Part shown: positions 25,422 to 34,363 of the stretch, in pieces | Position numbering within the stretch: position 1 is the stretch's first letter | How the letters are laid out: each line of letters starts with the position of its first letter | From: Sedimenticola selenatireducens | GTDB taxonomy: Bacteria > Pseudomonadota > Gammaproteobacteria > Chromatiales > Chromatiaceae | DNA length: 64,000 nucleotides | Direction of reading: 5' to 3' | NCBI RefSeq assembly: GCF_007625115.1 | Contig: NZ_VMNH01000002.1 | Coordinates: forward strand, 78,798 to 142,797 | Made by a program: the position numbers and the translations under genes | The notes under the pieces: model-generated | The model's database searches: none | The model's input: only the letters and a program-made list of their open reading frames with translations | What the model was told of the DNA's origin: nothing

Positions 25422-27910
25422 TATCCGTTTTGTAGCATGCGCAAGGGTGGTTTGATACTCAAAGGCCAGGTTGCAATGATGCCGGCAACTCCGATGGCAG
25501 CACCACTTCCTATGATACCAATGAGAAGGGTCCAGGCATTCATATTAAACTGAAAGCCGAAAACTTCTGTGGCAATAAACCAGCCCGTCACATTGGCGCA
25601 GAGTGTGGCTAAGGTACCCGCCAGCAGACCAAGCGTTACAAATTCGATTGCGGCGGCTGTGAGTAATCCTTTGCGTTGTAGACCGAGTGTACGTAGCACG
25701 ATCGCTTCCTGTCTTCGATAATCACGACTCGCTTGAATGCCGGCATACAGCATCAGCAGACCTGCAGCGAGGGTAAACAGAAAAACATACTCTACCGCCA
25801 GTGAACCGCGCTGCATAATCTCTCTGATCTGCTGCATGATGGCGCTAACATCGATAATGGTTATCGATGGAAATTGTCGTACTAGGGCAGCCAGTGATGC
25901 CTCTTTACCCGGCGGGAGATAGAAACTGGTGATGTAGTTGGTAGGGTGGCTCTTGAGTAGAGTTGGCGTGCCAACGACAAAAAAATTGGGTTGGAATGAA
26001 TCCCAGTGTACGCGCCGCAGATTGGAAACCCGTGCTTCAATAGGTACACCCGCCAGATCAAAAGCCAATTGATCGCCTATCTTTATTCCCAGTGTATTGG
26101 CCAAATCGACCTCAACCGAGAACAGCGGTTTATCTTGATTGCGTTCCTCCCACCAAGACCCAGACACGATCTGATTATCTTCTTGAATTTGAGTCGCCCA
26201 GGAGAGATTAAATTCTCGAGCTACCAGACGCTGTGCGCGATCATCCTGATATTGATCTGGCGATACAGGCTGCGAATTGATGTGTGTAAGACGTGCCCGC
26301 AGCATGGGGTAGATACCCGCCTGTTGAATGTTATTTTCTTGAAAGAACGAGTTTAGACTGTTTACGTCATCGGGTTGAATGTTGATCAGAAAATGGTTGG
26401 GTGCCTGGTCAGGTATGGTGTGTTGCCAGGCCGATAATAGATCCAGGCGGATAATTGACAGTAACAACATGGCAAGTATGCCTAATCCAAAACCGGTTAA
26501 CTGCAGTGCCGTCATGGCTGGGGCGCGAGCCAAACCTGCGAGACCTTGACGCCATAAAGCGCCCCCTCGATGTCGGAGCGGTGTAAGAACACGGACGAGT
26601 AACCAGGCCGTCATGAGCAGCAGGCAAACAGTGGTTACTGTTCCGAGTAATACCCACAGGGCCAAAATGAAATCACCGGCCTGCCAAAACATCAGCAGTG
26701 CCATTGCACCTATGCTAAAAAATATCAGCAGCCAGGTGCTCACGGGCGGGGCCCCCAGATCGCGCCGTAACACCCTCAAGGGTGGTACAGCACCTAATCG
26801 AATTGCGGGTGGCAGGGTGAATCCTATTAAGGTGATCATTCCTGTGCCTAAACCGATCAGCACCGGCCGCAGTGATGTCGGTGGCAATTCACCTCCAAAC
26901 CAATCACTGAGGAGACCTGCCAGGAAATGCTGCGCCAACCAGCCCCCGGCAATGCCTAGCAGACTGGCAATCAAACCCAGTAAGCAGAGTCGAAAAATGA
27001 GGACACTAAAGATCATTGACTGGCTGGCACCAAGACAGCGCATGATGGCGCTGGTGTCAGATTGCCGTTCAACAAATTGCCGGGTAGAGAGTGCAACGGT
27101 AGCACCGGCAACCAGTACGGCGACCAACGCCGCCAGCCCAAGAAAACGGCTGCCTCGATCGAGTGCGTTACGCAATTCTGGACGGGCACTGCTCAAGTGT
27201 TCCAGACGGACGCCCGTTGGTAGTTCGTTGCTTGCCCAACGTTTATAGGTTGCTACCTGTGTTTGATCACCGGCAATCAATAGCCGATAGCGAACACGGC
27301 TTGCAGGAGTTACTAATCCGGTTTTAGGGATATCCTCCAAGGCAATCATTACTTCAGGACCTAAGCGAAAAAAGCTGTTACCTAATGCTGAGTCTCTGCT
27401 CAGAATATTTTGCAAGGAAAAGCGCGCTTCACCCAGTGAGACATCTGCTCCCGGTTGTAGATTCAGCGCCGCCATCAGTCTTGCCTCGCCCCACAGGTTT
27501 CCGGGTGTTGGAGGTAGGGTAACAACCTGCTCGCTAGCGGTGGATTCAGTCCTTATGCGCAAATCACCGCGCAGAGGATAGTTCTTACTGACCGCCTTGA
27601 CTTCCACCAGCTGGGTTTCATCCTGGTGCACGATGACACTCGGAAAGGTCAGGGTGTGTGCAATCTGTAGTTCAAGCTGATTGGCTTGTTTCTCAAAAGA
27701 TTCAGGAATTGGGTTATTGCTGGATAACACCAGATCGGCTGCCAGCACTTGGTTGGCCTGACGAATCATCGCCTGTTCTACCCGGTCTGTGAAAAAGCCA
27801 ACGGCTGATACGGCGGCTACTGCTACGATCAGGGCGAGTACGAGTAACCGCATCTCACCACTGCGCCAGTCCCGGCGGAAAAAGCGCAATGCGAGAGAGA
27901 GCCAACTCAT
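25421..27910 (-). CDS. ybbP: YbbP-type ABC transporter permease (FtsX family)
   Basis: This 829-residue inner-membrane protein has an N-terminal helix, a large periplasmic MacB-like region and two FtsX domains. These show as membrane segments around residues 255-350 and 715-825, with more in the 380-500 centre. It pairs with the YbbA ATPase, whose gene overlaps by four bases. YbbAP with TesA is thought to extract or handle hydrophobic molecules at the inner membrane, but the physiological cargo is not settled. Confidence 0.92.
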   Translation of the reverse strand: MSWLSLALRFFRRDWRSGEMRLLVLALIVAVAAVSAVGFFTDRVEQAMIRQANQVLAADLVLSSNNPIPESFEKQANQLELQIAHTLTFPSVIVHQDETQLVEVKAVSKNYPLRGDLRIRTESTASEQVVTLPPTPGNLWGEARLMAALNLQPGADVSLGEARFSLQNILSRDSALGNSFFRLGPEVMIALEDIPKTGLVTPASRVRYRLLIAGDQTQVATYKRWASNELPTGVRLEHLSSARPELRNALDRGSRFLGLAALVAVLVAGATVALSTRQFVERQSDTSAIMRCLGASQSMIFSVLIFRLCLLGLIASLLGIAGGWLAQHFLAGLLSDWFGGELPPTSLRPVLIGLGTGMITLIGFTLPPAIRLGAVPPLRVLRRDLGAPPVSTWLLIFFSIGAMALLMFWQAGDFILALWVLLGTVTTVCLLLMTAWLLVRVLTPLRHRGGALWRQGLAGLARAPAMTALQLTGFGLGILAMLLLSIIRLDLLSAWQHTIPDQAPNHFLINIQPDDVNSLNSFFQENNIQQAGIYPMLRARLTHINSQPVSPDQYQDDRAQRLVAREFNLSWATQIQEDNQIVSGSWWEERNQDKPLFSVEVDLANTLGIKIGDQLAFDLAGVPIEARVSNLRRVHWDSFQPNFFVVGTPTLLKSHPTNYITSFYLPPGKEASLAALVRQFPSITIIDVSAIMQQIREIMQRGSLAVEYVFLFTLAAGLLMLYAGIQASRDYRRQEAIVLRTLGLQRKGLLTAAAIEFVTLGLLAGTLATLCANVTGWFIATEVFGFQFNMNAWTLLIGIIGSGAAIGVAGIIATWPLSIKPPLRMLQNG

Positions 27911-28602
27911 CGCCCAGACTCCAGACGGCCATTTTCAATCAGCAGGCGATGATCGCAGCGTGCTGCAAGGCGCTCATCGTGGGTAACCAGTAACAGCGCT
28001 GCTCCCGTCTGTTCCCGCATCTGAAATAGCAGGTCAATAATGAGATTGCCTGTGGATTGATCCAGGCTGCCGGTTGGCTCGTCTGCAAACAAGATCTTTG
28101 GGCCAGAGGCAAATGCCCGAGCAATAGCGACGCGCTGTTGCTCTCCACCAGAGAGTTGTCCCGGATAATGCTGAAGCCGATCGGCCAGTCCGACCTGTTT
28201 TAGTGCCTCCGTGGCGCCTGTCGCAGGTTTTTTTATGCCGGACAGCTCCAGGGGTAGCATTACATTTTCGAGTGCTGTCATACCCGGAAGCAGTTGAAAA
28301 GACTGGAAAACAAAGCCGACTTTCCCTGCCCGCAGAGCGGCCCGTTGATCCTCATTCAAACCGCTCAAGGGGTTACCGAATAGCTCAATGTTACCGCTTG
28401 TTACTTCATCCAGGCCGGCGAGCAGCCCCAGAAGCGTTGATTTGCCCGAGCCTGATGCGCCCAGTATCGCAGTAACCTCACCCGCAGCGAGCTGTAGTGA
28501 AATATCATCAAGGATAGTGAGTCTGCCGCCTGGACCATCCAGCTGTTTTCTGACATGACTCGCCTTTATGATCGGTGTTTCTGATGTATGATCTGTGATC
28601 AT
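27907..28602 (-). CDS. ybbA: YbbA-type ABC transporter ATPase
   Basis: This 231-residue LolD/MacB-type ATPase has Walker [10 protein letters not shown] (~46), signature [14 protein letters not shown] and Walker [10 protein letters not shown]. It energises the YbbP permease. Its ATG (28602) overlaps the ATG of divergent tesA (28601): the two starts share the bases CATG. The pair must therefore use promoters lying inside each other's coding sequence or mRNAs with overlapping 5' ends. Confidence 0.94.
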   Translation of the reverse strand: MITDHTSETPIIKASHVRKQLDGPGGRLTILDDISLQLAAGEVTAILGASGSGKSTLLGLLAGLDEVTSGNIELFGNPLSGLNEDQRAALRAGKVGFVFQSFQLLPGMTALENVMLPLELSGIKKPATGATEALKQVGLADRLQHYPGQLSGGEQQRVAIARAFASGPKILFADEPTGSLDQSTGNLIIDLLFQMREQTGAALLLVTHDERLAARCDHRLLIENGRLESGR

Positions 28603-29233
28603 GAAGCATCTCTTCCTACTACTGTTTATTGTTATGTCCGACGCAATCGCCGAAGAGCCGGTTATCCTTGTCCTCGGCGATAGCCTGAGTGCCGCCTATG
28701 GCATTGAACGTAGCCAGGGTTGGGTTGCCTTATTGGAACACCGTCTGGCCGAGCAGGGTTATCCGCATAAAGTGGTTAATGCCAGCATATCAGGCGATAC
28801 CACCGCGGGTGGGCTCTCGCGACTTCCACGTGCGCTTGCCCAGTTCAGCCCCGATATATTGATCATTGAACTGGGTGCCAATGATGGCCTGCGTGGGCTG
28901 ACTAATCGTCAGACCCGTGAACATCTTGCTCAGATGATAACACTTGCTCAGGCCGTTCCGAGTCGTCCCTTGTTGTTGGGTATGATGTTGCCACCCAATT
29001 TTGGCAAGGCATTCACTGAGAAGTTCCTGTTGATATATCAGGAATTGGCTGAGGAACGGGAAGTACCCCTGGTACCGTTCTTTTTAGAGGGTGTTGCTGA
29101 CCGAACTGAATGGATGCAGGGGGACGGTCTGCATCCCAGGGCAGAGGGACAGCCTCGCATGTTGGAACATGTCTGGAAAGAACTGGCTCCGATGCTTGAA
29201 CGCCAGAACGGTACCAAGCTGACCAGACAGTAG
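28601..29233 (+). CDS. tesA: Acyl-CoA thioesterase I / lysophospholipase (SGNH hydrolase)
   Basis: This 210-residue periplasmic esterase has a signal peptide (residues 1-~18) and the SGNH blocks: GDSLSAAYG (Ser), SGDTTAGG (Gly), GANDGLRG (Asn) and DGLHP (Asp/His). E. coli TesA hydrolyses acyl-CoA, lysophospholipids and esters. GTG at 28595 is possible; ATG at 28601 gives the usual signal peptide length. It is divergent from ybbAP, the standard gammaproteobacterial arrangement. Confidence 0.94.
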   Translation: MKHLFLLLFIVMSDAIAEEPVILVLGDSLSAAYGIERSQGWVALLEHRLAEQGYPHKVVNASISGDTTAGGLSRLPRALAQFSPDILIIELGANDGLRGLTNRQTREHLAQMITLAQAVPSRPLLLGMMLPPNFGKAFTEKFLLIYQELAEEREVPLVPFFLEGVADRTEWMQGDGLHPRAEGQPRMLEHVWKELAPMLERQNGTKLTRQ

Positions 29234-29242
29234 TCCAAGTTA

Positions 29243-30211
29243 TTATTCAAGTATTTTAAAGTAGATTAACTGGGTCTGTGCCCAGGGTTTGTTGCCATCA
29301 TCACTTACCATAAAGAAGTTCATCCCCTGATGGCGCGTCAAACCTTCGATGTTTTGAGTCAGCCATCCCTCGCTGCTGTCAAAACGCGCAATCAATTTAC
29401 TGGGTACTTGCGTATCTGGGATCAGATCTTCCAGCTTGATCCGTGTCAGACTGATCACCCAAGGCGAGAATATCGAGGTATAGGCACGCTCGAGTAAGAT
29501 CAGGTCCCCATTGGGCAGGGCCTCAAGGGCCACCAAAGCACCATTTGGTTCCTTGGGCGTATAGAACCACTTCTGATTGGCGCTATTAACCAAGTAGTGT
29601 GATTTACCCTTCGGGGGATATTCTGGCCCAGTAATGATGCCGAGAGTGGGGTGTAGTGTGACGGCTTCCAGCCCTTTGTTACCCTTGGGGCGGTAGCTGC
29701 TCTTTTTGAGTAGTTTAGGGAGCGGCTCGGTAGCGAGCCATTTACCCTCGGAGGAATAACGGTCAATGCGATTATGCCGCTCAAAGGAGATGATCAGTGC
29801 GGTATCACCACGAATGCCATTCTGACTCTTTTCCAGGGTCAATCCCTCGGAATCCCGCCATCCACCCTGCAGAGGTGTACCCTGTCGGTTCATGAGGGGA
29901 GTGGTTTTTTGCAAGTCGACCTGAATCAGCTTGCCTTCCTCAAATTGTGGTGTGAGGTGTAACAGCCAACCTCGGTCTGAGATGGCCAGAAGCTGTTGTT
30001 CATCTTCATCCCAAGAGAGCGCCGATAATTCCGCGAGTGCTGAGTTTCCCTTCAGTGAGAGACTGCCCAATAGTTGAATTCCCATATGGGCATCCCTGCT
30101 GCCCGTGGTTGTGTCAATTGTTATGGGGTGACCAATGGGTTCGGCGGAGAGTGGGGAAACGCAGGCGATAGCCAAGGTTATTATGATGATAAGGTACTGA
30201 AAAATTAGCAT
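29243..30211 (-). CDS. Secreted esterase-like phytase-family protein
   Basis: This ~322-residue protein has an N-terminal signal peptide (MLIFQYLIIIITLAIA, cleavage near SAEP). The mature part matches the 'esterase-like activity of phytase' family: LSALSWDEDEQQLLAISDRG near the start, DSEGLTLEK and NKGLEAVTLHP in the middle, and NIEGLTRHQGMNFFMVSDD near the end. The repeated EG(L)T and D/G turns suggest a beta-propeller. The substrate is unknown. It converges on tesA with only 9 bases between the stops. A GTG start at 30223 is an alternative. Confidence 0.75.
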   Translation of the reverse strand: MLIFQYLIIIITLAIACVSPLSAEPIGHPITIDTTTGSRDAHMGIQLLGSLSLKGNSALAELSALSWDEDEQQLLAISDRGWLLHLTPQFEEGKLIQVDLQKTTPLMNRQGTPLQGGWRDSEGLTLEKSQNGIRGDTALIISFERHNRIDRYSSEGKWLATEPLPKLLKKSSYRPKGNKGLEAVTLHPTLGIITGPEYPPKGKSHYLVNSANQKWFYTPKEPNGALVALEALPNGDLILLERAYTSIFSPWVISLTRIKLEDLIPDTQVPSKLIARFDSSEGWLTQNIEGLTRHQGMNFFMVSDDGNKPWAQTQLIYFKILE

Positions 30212-30359
30212 ATTCACGCACACTAGATGTTGATGGTCGACGATGTCAAGCGGTTACGGCGGATCTGGGGTATCGATTGATACCTGTATTCGATTTGATA
30301 TTCATTGCGGATGACATTATCGTTCCTCCACTTTGTCAATTAGTTGAGAATTTATCGCT

Positions 30360-30929
30360 GTGCCATTACCTAGATCTGTTGAGCGCGAACATCTCCATAC
30401 CCGGAAAATCAGCTGCGAGGGTTATCTTCGACAGGATGGGCTGTGGGATCTGGAAGCGCATTTGACTGATACCAAGACCTTTGGTTTTGATACGCGGCAT
30501 CGTGGCTATATGGAGCCCGGAGCCCCTGTTCACGGTCTTCACCTGCGAGTAACCATGGACCTGGATTTCGTCATCCATGATGTGGTCGCTGTGTCTGATG
30601 ATACCCCTTATCCCGTGTGTAAACAGACCGCAGAGGCAATGCGAGAACTGATTGGTATTAAGATTGGCCCCGGCTGGATGCGTGAAGTCAGAAGCCGTGT
30701 AGAACGGAAAGCGAGTTGCACCCATTTGATGGAGCTGTTGGGGCCGCTGGCGACAACAGCGTACCAGACCATGCACTCTGCCTTGGAAGAGCGGGCCAAT
30801 CAGCAGCCAGTTAAAACAAAACCTCGTATATTGGATACCTGTATCGCACTGGCCAGTGACGGGCCTGAGGTGAAGGCTCGCTGGCCTGAATTTTATACAG
30901 GACCTCAAGATTCTGATGACGCATCGTAA
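30360..30929 (+). CDS. DUF2889 protein
   Basis: This 189-residue cytoplasmic protein begins with GTG. It shows the family features: RSVEREHLHTRKISCEGYLR with a charged HTR, DGLWDLEAHLTDTK, GAPVHGLHLRVTMD and CTHLMELLGPLA. The function of DUF2889 is not established. Related genes often sit near aromatic or alkane catabolism, but nothing here fixes a role. It has no obvious partner, the flanking genes being convergent or separate. Confidence 0.8.
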   Translation: MPLPRSVEREHLHTRKISCEGYLRQDGLWDLEAHLTDTKTFGFDTRHRGYMEPGAPVHGLHLRVTMDLDFVIHDVVAVSDDTPYPVCKQTAEAMRELIGIKIGPGWMREVRSRVERKASCTHLMELLGPLATTAYQTMHSALEERANQQPVKTKPRILDTCIALASDGPEVKARWPEFYTGPQDSDDAS

Positions 30930-31062
30930 ATTACAGATTAATAAAGAAAATATTCTGTGTTAGCGTTGGATTGATTTCAAGCAATTACGGCATCATGTAA
31001 GTCTGTCTATAATCCCTGCTTTAATCGATTATTACCCTTTAAGACCAGATAGTGAGAGCTGC

Positions 31063-31410
31063 ATGATGCGTTTCAAATGGTTGAGTATTGCGATAATTAC
31101 CTTACTGATCAGTTCTGTAGTACGCGCTGAAGGCATCACAGAACAGCAATACAGTGCCATCAAGAAACTGGGGGAACTCAACGGTATCGCTTTGAATTGT
31201 CGTTTCTTAGCCGAAACCCAGCGCATGAAGAAGGCGTTAGTGTTGGCGCTTCCCAAGCGTCGACAGTTTGGAGAGGTGTTTGATGCTGAAACAAATACGG
31301 CCTTTCTGAGCTTTATAGAAAATAGATCAGTTTGCCCAAAAGAAGCTATGCTCAGTGCCGAAGTTGATGCTGCAATTGTCAAACTTGACGCTGCATTCGC
31401 AGACAAATAA
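31063..31410 (+). CDS. Small secreted hypothetical protein
   Basis: This 115-residue protein has a signal peptide (MMRFKWLSIAIITLLISSVVRA, cut near residue 22). The mature part has two cysteines (LNCRFLAET and RSVCPKEA) about 45 residues apart, which could form one disulfide. It is mainly helical by composition. I do not recognise the family. The next gene starts 40 bases after its stop, so it is likely co-transcribed with the ZnuA-SCO fusion, suggesting a periplasmic metal or redox role. Confidence 0.6.
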   Translation: MMRFKWLSIAIITLLISSVVRAEGITEQQYSAIKKLGELNGIALNCRFLAETQRMKKALVLALPKRRQFGEVFDAETNTAFLSFIENRSVCPKEAMLSAEVDAAIVKLDAAFADK

Positions 31411-31449
31411 TTGAGTCGAATCGATTTTATCAAAAGGTAAACAGAAGCA

Positions 31450-32907
31450 GTGAATCGCATCTTACGAAAATATTTTCCGCATCGACACACAACTTTGCTG
31501 AGTCTTGTTCTGATGCTTTTCTGTCAGAGCATTCTGGCGGATGACCCATTTCGAGTGGTTACCACCATCAAACCGGTTCATTCTATCCTGGCTGGATTGA
31601 TGGCGGGTACAGATGGACCTGATCTGTTACTCGAGGATGATGCCATACCCTTTGGCTATGCGTTGAACGAGCAGCAAAAATTACGCATTGCTACAGCCAA
31701 TGTCATTGTCTGGGTTGGGCCGGAATTGGAGAAGTTTATGATCGAACCTGTTCGATCAGCTTCTGACAAGGGTATTCAGGTACTGACGCTGCTGGATAAT
31801 CCCGAACTGAAGATACTGCCATCGCGTTGGGCGAAGAGTGAGGCGAGTGCAGATCGGGATCCTTTCTTTTGGATGGACAGTAGAAACACCTTGATACTGG
31901 TGGATGAACTGGCGCGTGCACTCACGGATGCGGATGTGGCTAGGGCACACCTCTATAAACGCAATAGAGATAAGTTGCTCGCTCGTGTAGCGGAGCTGGA
32001 TCGCCGTTTAGAATATGGCTACCGGGGTCTTAAAAGCGGTGTTGGCATGGCTTATTTTGATACGTTGCAATATTTTGAGCAGGCCTATGCACTAAAAATC
32101 CGGGGAGTGATGGCGCAATCGCCAGAACAACCCGTCGACGCCAGTCAGTTACTAATGAGTCACGTAAAGTTGAAAGAGGGCTATTACGCCTGTCTACTGA
32201 CTGAGCGCGAGATGTCAATGCCCGAGTTTTCATTGCTGACTGAGGGGGTAGATATCAATATAGGCGTGCTGGATAGTTTTGGGACAACGATTGCTGCGGG
32301 CCCGGAACTCTACTTCGATCTTATGCAGCAGAATACGGATACGATCAAAAACTGTCTGCAGTACAGTGGCACGGCAAGTGAACCCCGGGAAATAGATGAT
32401 GAGCTTCCATTGACGGCGAAGGTTGGGGGCAAATTCATGCTGATTGATCACAATGGCAAGTTGGTTACGGAAAAGGATATGCTGGGCAAGTTCCAGCTAA
32501 TCTATTTTGGCTATACTTTTTGTCCGGATATCTGCCCAACTTCATTGCAGGTAATGTCGCTGGCCCTGGATATGTTGGGTGAAAAGGCAGCACTCATCAA
32601 ACCCTACTTTATTACCGTTGATCCCGCGCGGGATAATGCCAAGGTGATGAAGAACTATGTCAAATACTTTAATCAGGATCTTGTCGGCCTGACCGGTACC
32701 ACGACAATGGTGGAGCGGGTAGCGAGGCAGTTCAAGGTGAGGTATGAGAAGGTGATCGAAGAAGGCGGTGATCCAGATCTCTATATCATGGATCACTCGG
32801 CCAGTGTGTTTCTAATGGCCCCGGATGGGGAATTTATTACCAAGTTTGCCCATGGAATCTCTGCCAAACAGATGGTTGAAAGTCTGCAGGCCTATCTGCC
32901 TAAATAA
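31450..32907 (+). CDS. Periplasmic ZnuA-like/SCO1 fusion protein
   Basis: This 485-residue exported protein has a signal peptide to about residue 30. Residues ~35-300 are a ZnuA/TroA-type fold, and ~315-485 a SCO1/SenC thioredoxin-like copper chaperone. The SCO part keeps its copper ligands: Cys358 and Cys362 in FCPDICP and a His in MDHSASV near residue 446. The ZnuA part has lost the usual ligands: PFGYAL where PHxY is expected, DPFFW for DPHxW, and no His before the YFEQAY segment. So the first half probably no longer binds zinc and may be structural or a partner-binding domain. Copper delivery to cytochrome oxidase is inferred from SCO. The start is GTG. Confidence 0.85.
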   Translation: MNRILRKYFPHRHTTLLSLVLMLFCQSILADDPFRVVTTIKPVHSILAGLMAGTDGPDLLLEDDAIPFGYALNEQQKLRIATANVIVWVGPELEKFMIEPVRSASDKGIQVLTLLDNPELKILPSRWAKSEASADRDPFFWMDSRNTLILVDELARALTDADVARAHLYKRNRDKLLARVAELDRRLEYGYRGLKSGVGMAYFDTLQYFEQAYALKIRGVMAQSPEQPVDASQLLMSHVKLKEGYYACLLTEREMSMPEFSLLTEGVDINIGVLDSFGTTIAAGPELYFDLMQQNTDTIKNCLQYSGTASEPREIDDELPLTAKVGGKFMLIDHNGKLVTEKDMLGKFQLIYFGYTFCPDICPTSLQVMSLALDMLGEKAALIKPYFITVDPARDNAKVMKNYVKYFNQDLVGLTGTTTMVERVARQFKVRYEKVIEEGGDPDLYIMDHSASVFLMAPDGEFITKFAHGISAKQMVESLQAYLPK

Positions 32908-32928
32908 AGCCGATGTGATGATCGATAT

Positions 32929-32967
32929 AAGGGGTGATGAAGGGTGCTTCATCACCCCTTTTGTTTT
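32929..32967 (+). terminator. Terminator after the ZnuA-SCO gene
   Basis: AAGGGGTGATGAAG, a GGTG loop and an exact complementary arm (32929-32960) are followed by TTGTTTT. It ends the plus-strand unit and lies just before the stop of convergent nudC. Confidence 0.92.
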
Positions 32968-32969
32968 GA

Positions 32970-33887
32970 TTATGATGCGCCTTGCTTCATCCAGGTTTCT
33001 ATAAGTTGCCAGGAGATGGAGTCTCGTCTGGGAAGATGAAACAACTCATTCTCAGGTGAGTTTAACAGCTGATTTCGGTGATACCATCCCGCGCTTTCAA
33101 GTTCAATCCCATCCACACTAATATCGGTAGTAACAGCGGTCGCATAAAAACCGAGCATAATGGAGGAGGGGAATGGCCAGGGCTGTGATGAGTGATAGCG
33201 TATGTCGGTGATCAGAACGCCGGCCTCTTCTTGTACTTCTCGCGCCACGGCATCTTCCAGACTTTCACCCGGTTCGACAAAGCCGGCCAGTGTTGAGTGC
33301 ATACCGGATGGCCAAGAAGGCTGTCGGCCTAACAGACAATAATCACCATCTTGCACCAGCATAATGACCGCTGGGTCTGTTCTTGGATGATGTTGTTGTG
33401 CGCAATCAGGATTACTGCAGAGGCGTAAATGGCCTGCGCGTGTCGATGAAGTTCGACTGCCGCAATGGCCACAAAAGCGGTGTTGTCGATGCCAGTGCAA
33501 CATTGCCCGCGCGTGGGCGAGCATGGCGCCACTTTGTCGGTCGATCAGAGGGCCTACTGTCCTCAAATCACTGAAGCAATCGGTTTCATCGCCGATCAGA
33601 GAAGCGGCTGCCTCATCAATCGCTGATATATCCAGGGCCAACCAGACTGTCTGATTATTATCTCTCCCCAGTAAAACGCATTCACTGGCGAGATCAATCA
33701 GCCCCCGATCCTTATTGGCCGGATAGGCGATGGGTCGATGATCCTCTGATACCAAATGACGGCCACGCCATAAGGGTAACAAGCGGGTCTGATCTGATCG
33801 CATAACATGGGCAAGCCAGTCTGGATCATCTCGAAAACGATCCAGGCGATCATAATCCTGATTGCTATAGAAATTAGGTTTTCTCAT
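32970..33887 (-). CDS. nudC: NADH/NAD pyrophosphatase (Nudix, NudC family)
   Basis: This 305-residue hydrolase cleaves NAD(H) to NMN(H) and AMP, and in E. coli decaps NAD-RNA. The zinc ribbon has CGHCG and CSNPDC, the Nudix box runs GFVEPGE...REVQEEAGV, and SQPWPFPSS is the NudC-specific motif. The frame is open to 34004, but that region overlaps the XRE gene in another frame. ATG at 33887 (MRKPNFYS) with AGAG upstream is the likelier start. Confidence 0.92.
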   Translation of the reverse strand: MRKPNFYSNQDYDRLDRFRDDPDWLAHVMRSDQTRLLPLWRGRHLVSEDHRPIAYPANKDRGLIDLASECVLLGRDNNQTVWLALDISAIDEAAASLIGDETDCFSDLRTVGPLIDRQSGAMLAHARAMLHWHRQHRFCGHCGSRTSSTRAGHLRLCSNPDCAQQHHPRTDPAVIMLVQDGDYCLLGRQPSWPSGMHSTLAGFVEPGESLEDAVAREVQEEAGVLITDIRYHSSQPWPFPSSIMLGFYATAVTTDISVDGIELESAGWYHRNQLLNSPENELFHLPRRDSISWQLIETWMKQGAS

Positions 33888-33946
33888 CACATCTCTAGCA
33901 TGGACAATAACGGTATTGATTGCAAAGTGACCAGAAGCGATAGGCT

Positions 33947-34174
33947 TCAAGTATGCTTTAGTCCCATCAGGTAGCGTGGGTCTGCGGCCGGGAGTGACTG
34001 ACAAATTTTAGTAAAATTTCTGAGGTTGGGTAGACGTCTGCCACAACAAAAATGGTTTATCTGACTTGGCTTAAGGCCGGTTCTATTGGCCAATTCCAGT
34101 TGAGAAACTCGGGCCTTACTCAGGCAGCTATTCAGGCGCTGTGCAAACGCCGCAGGGTCACTGTAATGCATCAT
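33947..34174 (-). CDS. Small XRE-type helix-turn-helix protein
   Basis: This 75-residue protein is almost wholly a Cro/C1 helix-turn-helix: QRLNSCLSKARVSQLELANR then TGLKPSQINHFCCG, with a second helix ending at YLMGLKHT. AAGGA stands just before the ATG pair (34174/34171). Its only neighbour in the same direction is nudC, 59 bases downstream. It could be an autonomous repressor or the antidote half of a toxin-antitoxin pair, but no toxin gene is adjacent. A cobalamin riboswitch and a 31-residue frame lie upstream. Confidence 0.65.
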   Translation of the reverse strand: MMHYSDPAAFAQRLNSCLSKARVSQLELANRTGLKPSQINHFCCGRRLPNLRNFTKICQSLPAADPRYLMGLKHT

Positions 34175-34196
34175 TCCTTCCCATGTAATCTGTGAG

Positions 34197-34215
34197 TAAA
34201 AAGCGCAATGGCGCT
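34197..34215 (-). terminator. Possible weak terminator after the 31-residue frame
   Basis: On the minus strand AGCGC, CATT and GCGCT are followed by TTTTTAC. The five-pair stem is short, so read-through is likely. It lies 5-23 bases after the stop of the riboswitch-linked small frame. Confidence 0.45.
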
Positions 34216-34219
34216 AAAG

Positions 34220-34315
34220 TCAGTAACGGAAGCCCGGGACCTGACATGTTGGATTGCATGGATGGAAAGCGAGTGAAACAGCGGTACTATCCGCTGATAT
34301 AAGCGTGTTCATCAT
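34220..34315 (-). CDS. 31-residue reading frame downstream of the cobalamin riboswitch
   Basis: ATG at 34315 follows AAAGGA by about eight bases. It encodes MMNTLISADSTAVSLAFHPC and then NPTCQVPGFRY. The peptide has two cysteines and one histidine (HPCNPTC), which could bind a metal. I know no family for it. Its position directly after the riboswitch and before a hairpin suggests it is the regulated product or a leader peptide, but it may be non-coding. Confidence 0.4.
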   Translation of the reverse strand: MMNTLISADSTAVSLAFHPCNPTCQVPGFRY

Positions 34316-34363
34316 TAATTTGTTCCTTTGGGACGCCCCGCCCCGTTGAGAAGATAAGTGGAT

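Noticed and set aside
33947..34174. XRE protein as antitoxin of a toxin-antitoxin pair
   Set aside because: No toxin-like reading frame is adjacent; the neighbours are nudC and the riboswitch region.
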